Below, piece by piece: positions 7,372 to 11,808 of a DNA stretch of 11,808 bases. Positions within the stretch are counted from its first letter, which is position 1; each line of letters opens with the position of its first letter. The stretch comes from Ruminococcus sp. UBA3286. GTDB lineage: Bacteria > Bacillota > Clostridia > Oscillospirales > Ruminococcaceae. A program made the translations under genes and the position numbers. The DNA is taken from the NCBI GenBank assembly GCA_002362135.1, contig DETO01000133.1:1-11808 (forward strand), in the 5' to 3' direction. A model generated the notes under the pieces. The model made no database searches. It saw only the letters and a program-made list of their open reading frames with translations, and was not told the origin of the DNA.

Positions 7372-7689
7372 TTATTTCAGTACGTCGCCCGACAGCACGT
7401 CAGTACCTTTGATCGACGCTTCAAGAGTGCGGAACTCCTGCAATGTATTATTCATCTGCCCTGCGCGGTAATTAATACGCTCAAGAACATTTTTCAGCCG
7501 CTTTATGCAGTTAAGGCTGTTATTGCGGAATTCATCGGCAGCCTTGCCTTTCCAGAAAGAATCCGTGCTTTTGATGTACGCGGGAAGTCTCTCCGCCGCA
7601 TTTTGCAGACGATGAACCGAAAGCGTCATGGAGTCCATGGAATCCATAGCTTCGGGGATATTGATATCTATCATATTATTATCAGTCAT
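7372..7689 (-). CDS. WXG100-family protein (W-K-G), likely T7SS substrate/partner
   Basis: This 105-residue protein, predicted to be all helical, has the WXG100 hallmark: W46-K47-G48 near the middle between two amphipathic helices. It has no signal peptide or membrane helix. I placed the start at 7689 (MTDNNMID) because AAGGAGGG lies 7 bases upstream. A longer frame from 7764 would overlap the previous gene and has no such site. WXG100 proteins form helical-hairpin dimers and are exported by, or partner substrates of, type VII (ESX-like) systems. The C-terminus lacks a clear Y-x-x-x-D/E export signal. It lies 22 bases after another WXG100-like gene, so the two could form a heterodimer (inference). 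Confidence 0.85.
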   Translation of the reverse strand: MTDNNMIDINIPEAMDSMDSMTLSVHRLQNAAERLPAYIKSTDSFWKGKAADEFRNNSLNCIKRLKNVLERINYRAGQMNNTLQEFRTLEASIKGTDVLSGDVLK

Positions 7690-7711
7690 AACTTTCCCTC
7701 CTTGAATTCTC

Positions 7712-8017
7712 TTATAACTCGATGCTTGTGACGAGTTCGCTGAGAACATTCTCGGTTTTTTCATCTTCCTTGCATATTTCGCGAAGAATGCGGCAAATCT
7801 CGTTAAGCTCCTTCACGCAGGACTGCAATTCGGCTTGCTCCTCTGCGAATCCGTTAAAAAGCTTATCTTTCGAATTGCTCGACCATGCCTTTGACAGCCG
7901 TAACGCATTGTTTTCGAGACGCTTTTCATCGGCAAGCATAGTCTCAGCTGCACCTGTGATTTTTCCCGACGTCATGCGAAGCAGTAAAACGTCGCTTTCC
8001 ATTGTCTGAAGATTCAT
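7712..8017 (-). CDS. WXG100-like helical protein with W-S-S turn
   Basis: This 101-residue helical protein is the first gene of the leftward operon. Size, helix pattern and a central Trp45 at the turn match WXG100 proteins, but the motif reads W-S-S instead of W-x-G. It has no signal peptide and no obvious C-terminal Y-x-x-x-D/E. AGGAGGG precedes the ATG. The candidate -10 box lies 44 bases upstream of the ATG. The next gene is a canonical W-K-G member. In ESX systems such proteins usually work in pairs where only one partner carries the strict motif, so this may be the non-canonical partner (inference). Confidence 0.75.
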   Translation of the reverse strand: MNLQTMESDVLLLRMTSGKITGAAETMLADEKRLENNALRLSKAWSSNSKDKLFNGFAEEQAELQSCVKELNEICRILREICKEDEKTENVLSELVTSIEL

Positions 8018-8061
8018 ACTATACCCTCCTGTATTTAAGATTGAGGTTTATCCATGTTTTT

Positions 8062-8067
8062 ATTATA
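8062..8067 (-). promoter_or_regulatory. Candidate -10 box of the leftward operon
   Basis: The minus strand reads TATAAT (after AGC), 44 bases before the ATG at 8017. The -35 position at 17-base spacing reads TGAAAA, a poor match to TTGACA. This suggests a promoter that needs an activator. Its spacing to the start codon and to the upstream shared element is identical to the rightward promoter. Confidence 0.6.
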
Positions 8068-8105
8068 GCTGAATTTTACTAAAATTTTCATTTTAATGAC
8101 AAAAT

Positions 8106-8130
8106 GCATCTTTTTTGGGATAAACGACAT
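8106..8130 (-). promoter_or_regulatory. Shared upstream element, leftward copy
   Basis: Read on the minus strand, the pattern is ATG-N3-TT-N2-TCCCAAAA-N4-TGC. The TCCCAAAA core ends exactly 45 bases before the TATAAT box, the same distance as in the rightward copy. This places it near -60, typical of an activator site upstream of a weak -35. The binding factor is unknown. Confidence 0.55.
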
Positions 8131-8164
8131 TTTTTTGCCGTTGAAGCTGCCTTGAAAGCCCTTT

Positions 8165-8201
8165 TGTGATAATTGTGTAAAAATTACATATAACTATCAC
8201 A
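8165..8201. promoter_or_regulatory. Composite inverted repeat, candidate operator
   Basis: Outer arms TGTGATA (8165-8171) and TATCACA (8195-8201) flank inner arms TGTAA (8176-8180) and TTACA (8184-8188), nearly on one centre. The nested dyad lies about 100 bases upstream of the leftward -10 box. It could bind a dimeric regulator; no regulator gene is in the window. Confidence 0.4.
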
Positions 8202-8351
8202 TAATAACATTATACAACCTTATTCGCTCAATGTCAATCAATATTTGGCAAAATAGAGTATTTATGTTAAATTTCGGCATTTTCTACTAAAATTCTTCCA
8301 ACTTTTCTACAAATTGAGAAATTGTAATTTATTTAGAATAAAATTATGTCA

Positions 8352-8365
8352 ATTGATATATCAAT
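8352..8365. promoter_or_regulatory. Perfect 14-base palindrome
   Basis: ATTGATATATCAAT is a perfect palindrome about 70 bases upstream of the rightward -10 box and just upstream of the shared element. The TGATA/TATCA half-sites resemble the outer arms of the dyad at 8165-8201. Perfect palindromes are not very rare in AT-rich DNA, so this is tentative. Confidence 0.3.
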
Positions 8366-8370
8366 CATAT

Positions 8371-8395
8371 ATGCATTTCGTCCCAAAATTTGTGC
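8371..8395 (+). promoter_or_regulatory. Shared upstream element, rightward copy
   Basis: The pattern is ATG-N3-TT-N2-TCCCAAAA-N4-TGC, matching the inverted copy at 8106-8130 column by column. The core ends exactly 45 bases before the TATAAT box at 8434. See the finding on paired promoters. Confidence 0.55.
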
Positions 8396-8430
8396 CGAAT
8401 ATCAGAAAACCGCACAATTTAAAATTTATC

Positions 8431-8439
8431 TGTTATAAT
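8431..8439 (+). promoter_or_regulatory. Candidate extended -10 promoter of the effector operon
   Basis: TGT-TATAAT is an extended -10 box, 44 bases before the ATG at 8484. The -35 position at 17-base spacing reads CGCACA, a weak match. AAGGAGAG at 8471-8478 is the ribosome binding site of the first gene. Confidence 0.65.
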
Positions 8440-8483
8440 AAGACCATACTAATTCTTACAAATTATTACAAAGGAGAGATATT

Positions 8484-8786
8484 ATGTCAAATAGTTTAAC
8501 TGTTGATACAGGTCATCTGAACAGCGATATCCAGAGCCTTGCCGGCAATATCAATATGCTGAACGGCTGCATTTCGCGTACTGAATTTGCCCTCAGCCGC
8601 CTGAATACCATGTGGGAAGGCTCGGCGAAAACGGAGTTCATCAATTCTGCCAAGCGTGATATTCAGGAAATGCGTAATGTTGTAAATATGCTGACCAAAT
8701 ACAAAAATCACCTTGAACAGGCAAAAAAAATATACGATCAGGCGGATACTCAGGCATCAGACGCCATTGCAGCCATTAAATTTTAG
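8484..8786 (+). CDS. WXG100-family protein (W-E-G), first gene of effector operon
   Basis: This 100-residue protein has the classic WXG100 layout: helix, W44-E45-G46 turn, helix. Near the C-terminus is Y84-D-Q-A-D88, fitting the Y-x-x-x-D/E export signal of type VII substrates. It has no signal peptide or membrane helix. AAGGAGAG precedes the ATG. The next helical gene begins 11 bases after its stop. It is most likely a secreted or chaperone-like partner for the effector at the end of the operon (inference). Confidence 0.9.
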   Translation: MSNSLTVDTGHLNSDIQSLAGNINMLNGCISRTEFALSRLNTMWEGSAKTEFINSAKRDIQEMRNVVNMLTKYKNHLEQAKKIYDQADTQASDAIAAIKF

Positions 8787-8797
8787 GGAGTGAACTT

Positions 8798-9118
8798 ATG
8801 AATTCAAATGTAACTTTTAAAGTAGATACCGACGCACTGAAAAGCGTTGCCGATTCTGTTCGCGTGGAACTCAACCAGATCAGAAATACTTTTAACGATT
8901 TCAACACGACGGTAAACAAAACCGCTTATTATTGGTCAAGCGACGCCGCCGATGAAATTCGCCGAACATACGCAGGATTTCAGGAACGTATAAATGCTGC
9001 CGCGGCAGGAATTGAAGAGCAGGTGATCGATCTCGGCGCTGTCGCAGGAATTTACGAAAAAGCCGAATCGGAAAATTCGCAGAAGCCATTGACATTGTCC
9101 GACGACGTGATTTTTTGA
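8798..9118 (+). CDS. WXG100-like helical protein with W-S-S turn
   Basis: This 106-residue helical protein has Trp46 at the turn, but the motif is W-S-S (46-48) instead of W-x-G. It keeps Y86-E-K-A-E90, a Y-x-x-x-E export-like signal, followed by a short tail. GGGAGTGA precedes the ATG. It starts 11 bases after the W-E-G gene and is followed, 11 bases later, by the W-Q-G gene. Like the W-S-S protein of the leftward operon, it may be the non-canonical half of a heterodimer or an effector-specific helical adaptor comparable to Lap proteins of LXG toxins (inference). Confidence 0.82.
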   Translation: MNSNVTFKVDTDALKSVADSVRVELNQIRNTFNDFNTTVNKTAYYWSSDAADEIRRTYAGFQERINAAAAGIEEQVIDLGAVAGIYEKAESENSQKPLTLSDDVIF

Positions 9119-9129
9119 GGTGAAATCTT

Positions 9130-9429
9130 ATGAGCAAAGGCATAATTGAATTTAATTATAATGAAACTATGAAATACATAGCTGAACTTGAAACGCTGGC
9201 GGCTCAGCTTGAAAAGGAACTGATCAATAATACGGAAACTTCGATTTCCGCGCTTCATTCATACTGGCAGGGCGAAAATGCAAACCGCTACTGCTCGAAA
9301 CTGAATCTTTTTAAGGAAAACAGCCGTTCTTACGTTAAAAATATAAGAAAAATCATCGAGACCGTCAGGGAAAACGCTAACGATCTGCATCGCGCGGAAA
9401 CGGAATCGATGAATATTATCAAAGGATAG
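9130..9429 (+). CDS. WXG100-family protein (W-Q-G)
   Basis: This 99-residue helical protein has W46-Q47-G48 between two long amphipathic helices. At the C-terminus it has H87-R-A-E90 rather than Tyr at the export-signal position. The ribosome site GAGGTGA overlaps the stop codon of the preceding gene, showing tight coupling. It ends 10 bases before the metalloprotease gene, the position usually taken by the dedicated partner of a type VII effector. That makes it a candidate binding partner for the effector's helical N-terminus (inference). Confidence 0.85.
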   Translation: MSKGIIEFNYNETMKYIAELETLAAQLEKELINNTETSISALHSYWQGENANRYCSKLNLFKENSRSYVKNIRKIIETVRENANDLHRAETESMNIIKG

Positions 9430-9439
9430 GTGAAAATTT

Positions 9440-10846
9440 ATGGCAACGATAAAAGCTAATTACGACGCAATGCAGCAAACGTCAAACGAGCTTAGCAACG
9501 AAAGCAAGAGAATTTTCAGGCTTGCTCTCGATATCGAACGCATCATGACCAAGATTCCCATGAAATGCACCTCGCAAAGTCTCGCTAAATTAAAAATGGC
9601 GCGTCAGTGCATTGGGCTTACGACTGTTTCGGCTAAGCTGATGAAATTCGCTGTTAATCTTGAGGAGATCAAAAATTCTTACAAAGACGCTGATCATAGG
9701 GTTCTTGTCGGCGGCGATATCGAAGCATATGCCAAGTATCTTGTCGATAATGCGAATGGGGAATTGTCGGAGGACGATGTTCGCAGGATAAAGAATACGC
9801 TGGATGAATTGGATGATGTGACGATCAATAAGGATATTACCGAAGAAGATCGTGAAAAAATTCGTGCTTTTAATGATCTTTACGAAAAAACTCATCCTGA
9901 AGAAGCGAAAAAACTCAAGGATTTCTTTGACGGCGCGCCTGATAATATCAAAGATCATATTGACTGCATAAAATATATCGCCTACAACTCTGAAGGCGAC
10001 GCTCATGATCTTTTCTTCAAATACATAGATCAATGTAAGGTAGTTGACTGGAACTATTCAGGCGGAATTGTCAACTATAATTGTCAATTAAAAGGCATAC
10101 GCATTAATTTTAATGATGATAATACTCTCAACGATAAAGTCGGACCGTACAATACATTTTTCCACGAAGTCGGTCATAATATCGACGATCTCATGTCAAA
10201 CGGTTATGACGGAAAAGGTGATTACTTTTCACGAAATATTCTTGCGAACGGCAAGTTTCATGATGTTCTTTATAAAGATGTTGAGAATAATTTCAAAGAA
10301 GCTGTTCTTGATTACAGCAAATATGAAGCCACATTCGGCTTTTACAATGACGATTTCGGACGAATCGACTCAAAAGGTCAGCAAAAAATCGTTGACGTTC
10401 TTATGGGCAGAAAAGATTCAAGCACTCTCAATTACCGCGAGTTCTACGCCTACAATAACATTTATGAAGATTATACCGGATACAAAAAAGGCTACATATC
10501 AGGTGATTTTACAAAAAGTAAATATGATGAACGCATATTCCAGTGGGGCGATGAATATGGAAACGGAGATCGAGCGCAGATAACAGATATCTACGTCGGA
10601 ACTGTTGAAAATAACTCATTGGTCGGTGGCGGTCACGGAATATATGTTGACTCTACTGACCAAAAATATTACTGGCATGACGTAAACGGAAATCCGACAT
10701 ATAAGCAAAACTCCGAATTTTTCGCAGAATATTTTGCATATAAAATGACAAAAGATCCCGATATGGAAACGGCAAAAAATTATTTCCCAGAAGCTTATAA
10801 GACTATGGACGACGGAATAAACAAATTTCTCAGAGAACATAATTAA
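9440..10846 (+). CDS. Candidate T7SS effector: helical WXG100-sized N-terminus plus anthrax-lethal-factor-like zinc metallopeptidase
   Basis: This 468-residue protein has no signal peptide. Residues 1-90 are helical and of WXG100 length but lack the W-x-G. Y81-K-D-A-D85 sits where a Y-x-x-x-D/E signal would fall. A charged helical linker (about 90-190) leads to a zincin domain with H242-E-V-G-H246-N-I-D-D and, near the C-terminus, S425-E-F-F-A-E430. Anthrax lethal factor has HEFGHAVDD and, after a Tyr, EFFAEAF; by that match His242, His246 and Glu426 are the zinc ligands, Glu243 the catalytic base and Tyr421 a possible counterpart of the catalytic Tyr. The receptor-binding parts of lethal factor are absent. 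The coding DNA becomes more AT-rich past the N-terminal part, common in polymorphic effectors. TAGGTGA precedes the ATG. The target is unknown, and the toxin role is inferred from architecture. Confidence 0.85.
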   Translation: MATIKANYDAMQQTSNELSNESKRIFRLALDIERIMTKIPMKCTSQSLAKLKMARQCIGLTTVSAKLMKFAVNLEEIKNSYKDADHRVLVGGDIEAYAKYLVDNANGELSEDDVRRIKNTLDELDDVTINKDITEEDREKIRAFNDLYEKTHPEEAKKLKDFFDGAPDNIKDHIDCIKYIAYNSEGDAHDLFFKYIDQCKVVDWNYSGGIVNYNCQLKGIRINFNDDNTLNDKVGPYNTFFHEVGHNIDDLMSNGYDGKGDYFSRNILANGKFHDVLYKDVENNFKEAVLDYSKYEATFGFYNDDFGRIDSKGQQKIVDVLMGRKDSSTLNYREFYAYNNIYEDYTGYKKGYISGDFTKSKYDERIFQWGDEYGNGDRAQITDIYVGTVENNSLVGGGHGIYVDSTDQKYYWHDVNGNPTYKQNSEFFAEYFAYKMTKDPDMETAKNYFPEAYKTMDDGINKFLREHN

Positions 10847-10853
10847 ACAACAA

Positions 10854-10885
10854 AAAAATCCCGCCGAAACCTCGACGGGATTTTT
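10854..10885. terminator. Bidirectional intrinsic terminator between effector gene and tuf
   Basis: AAAAATCCCG (10854-10863) pairs with CGGGATTTTT (10876-10885). One mismatch and an inner CGA/TCG stem enclose an AACC loop. The G+C-rich core with A-tract on one side and T-tract on the other can stop transcription from both converging genes: the effector (stop ends 10846) and tuf (stop begins 10902). Confidence 0.92.
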
Positions 10886-10901
10886 GATATTGAATAATTA
10901 A

Positions 10902-11808
10902 TTATTCGTTGATCTTTGTAACAACGCCGGAACCAACTGTTCTGCCGCCCTCACGGATAGCAAAACGGAGTCCCTCTTCGATAGCGATAGGAGTGATAAG
11001 CTCAACGTCCATAGTTACATTATCGCCGGGCATGCACATTTCCTTATCAGCAGGAAGTGTAACAACGCCTGTAACGTCAGTTGTTCTGAAGTAGAACTGA
11101 GGTCTGTAGTTGTTGAAGAAAGGAGTATGACGACCGCCCTCTTCCTTCTTCAGTACGTAAACCTGACCTGCAAACTTTGTGTGGGGGTGAATTGAGCCGG
11201 GCTTGCAAAGAACCTGTCCACGCTCAACCTGATCTCTTGTAATACCACGGAGAAGTGCGCCAACGTTATCGCCAGCCTCGCAGAAGTCCAGAGTCTTTCT
11301 GAACATTTCAAGACCTGTAACAACAGTTGTCTGCTTCTCGTCGGAAAGGCCAACGATCTCAACCTGCTCGTTAACGTTAAGACGTCCACGCTCTACTCTA
11401 CCTGTAACAACAGTACCACGGCCGGAGATAGTCATAGTATCCTCGATAGGCATAAGGAAAGGCTTAGCGTCGTCTCTCTCAGGGCTGGGGATATAATTAT
11501 CAACAGCATCCATAAGCTCAAGAATGGGCTTGTAAGCGGGATCGTTAAGGTCATCGGGAGCTTCGAGAGCCTTAAGAGCAGAACCCTTGATGATAGGTGT
11601 ATCATCGCCGGGGAAGTCGTAAGAAGAAAGAAGATCACGAATATCCATTTCAACGAGTTCGAGGAGCTCTTCGTCGTCAACCTGATCAGCCTTGTTCATG
11701 AATACAACGATTGCAGGAACGCCAACCTGACGAGCAAGAAGGATATGCTCTCTTGTCTGAGCCATAGGGCCGTCGGAAGCAGCAACTACGAGGATAGCGC
11801 CGTCCATC
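10902..11808 (-). CDS. tuf: Elongation factor Tu, N-terminal part beyond window edge
   Basis: The last 302 or so residues of EF-Tu are present; the start codon and roughly the first 95 residues, with the P-loop and D-C-P-G-H, lie past the right edge. Visible landmarks are MDGAILVVAASDGPMAQT, the guanine-specifying NKAD, GSALKALE, the domain 2 beginning (PFLMPIEDTMTISGRGTVVTGR) and the domain 3 stretch with RTTDVTGVV, ending IREGGRTVGSGVVTKINE. EF-Tu brings aminoacyl-tRNA to the ribosome as a GTPase. The frame is intact and codon use is that of a highly expressed gene. It converges on the effector operon and marks the housekeeping edge of the accessory locus. Confidence 0.99.
   Translation of the reverse strand, partial: MDGAILVVAASDGPMAQTREHILLARQVGVPAIVVFMNKADQVDDEELLELVEMDIRDLLSSYDFPGDDTPIIKGSALKALEAPDDLNDPAYKPILELMDAVDNYIPSPERDDAKPFLMPIEDTMTISGRGTVVTGRVERGRLNVNEQVEIVGLSDEKQTTVVTGLEMFRKTLDFCEAGDNVGALLRGITRDQVERGQVLCKPGSIHPHTKFAGQVYVLKKEEGGRHTPFFNNYRPQFYFRTTDVTGVVTLPADKEMCMPGDNVTMDVELITPIAIEEGLRFAIREGGRTVGSGVVTKINE

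Larger units (their letters stand above)
8018..8483. other. Divergent intergenic control region, no gene seen
   Basis: This is a 466-base AT-rich gap between the two divergent operons. I see no convincing coding frame: a short open frame at 8314-8499 overlaps the promoter and start of the WXG100 gene. It holds two outward-facing TATAAT boxes, each 44 bases from its start codon. It also holds a shared upstream element at matching distance on each side, a composite dyad at 8165-8201 and a perfect 14-base palindrome at 8352-8365. No tRNA or riboswitch fold was recognised. Confidence 0.8.

Noticed and set aside
7690..7764. Longer N-terminus for the W-K-G protein starting at 7764
   Set aside because: It would overlap the upstream gene by more than 50 bases and lacks a ribosome site, while 7689 has AAGGAGGG at good spacing and gives a normal WXG100 length.
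8314..8499. Small plus-strand open frame in the intergenic region
   Set aside because: It has no ribosome site and spans the -10 box and the start of the W-E-G gene.
9590..10583. Open frames overlapping the effector gene (minus strand 9590-10033, plus strand 10113-10583)
   Set aside because: Shadows of the effector frame, with no ribosome sites and no recognisable protein features. In particular neither is a convincing immunity gene.
10902..11808. T-T-V motif in EF-Tu (K-Q-T-T-V-V) as another kinase site
   Set aside because: It is part of the normal EF-Tu domain 2 sequence, lacks Leu at +3, and is best taken as coincidence.

Overview
The window looks like a chromosomal segment of an anaerobic gut-type Clostridia, probably close to Ruminococcus/Oscillospiraceae. 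The genus is an inference from moderate-to-low G+C, strong AGGAGG-type ribosome binding sites, a clostridial-looking EF-Tu, and the style of the Ser/Thr kinase. The right edge is the housekeeping gene tuf (minus strand, N-terminal part cut off by the window end). The rest is one divergently organised accessory locus centred on a 466-base intergenic region (8018-8483).

Leftward arm (minus strand, 8017 down to the window edge), apparently one long operon: a WXG100-like protein with W-S-S in place of W-x-G; a canonical WXG100 protein (W-K-G); a secreted/transmembrane trypsin-like protease with a cytoplasmic FHA domain; a PP2C phosphatase; a transmembrane Ser/Thr kinase with a large ectodomain; a single-pass membrane protein whose cytoplasmic tail carries five 11-residue repeats ending in T-T-V-L; a small four-helix membrane protein; and a large exported protein that runs off the left edge. 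Spacing is tight throughout: a 4-base ATGA overlap and gaps of 3, 9, 10, 19 and 22 bases, with one 81-base gap that contains two dyads.

Rightward arm (plus strand, 8484-10846): three WXG100-sized helical proteins (W-E-G, W-S-S, W-Q-G), each 10-11 bases apart, then a 468-residue protein. That protein has a helical N-terminus of WXG100 size and a C-terminal zincin peptidase resembling anthrax lethal factor (HEVGH plus a downstream EFFAE). A two-way hairpin terminator separates it from tuf.

Working model (inference): the rightward arm encodes type VII secretion (T7SS/ESX-like) substrates, with a metalloprotease effector and its helical partners. The leftward arm encodes a phosphothreonine signalling module (kinase, phosphatase, FHA reader, multi-threonine scaffold) with its own WXG100 pair. 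Three things tie the system together. The scaffold repeats copy the T-T-V-L-G of the kinase's own activation loop. The FHA protein carries two E-T-S-hydrophobic-L motifs like the phospho-site of GarA-type FHA switches. The two divergent promoters share an ungapped, identically spaced architecture, which suggests common control of signalling and effector genes. No FtsK/EssC-type secretion ATPase and no obvious immunity gene lie in the window.
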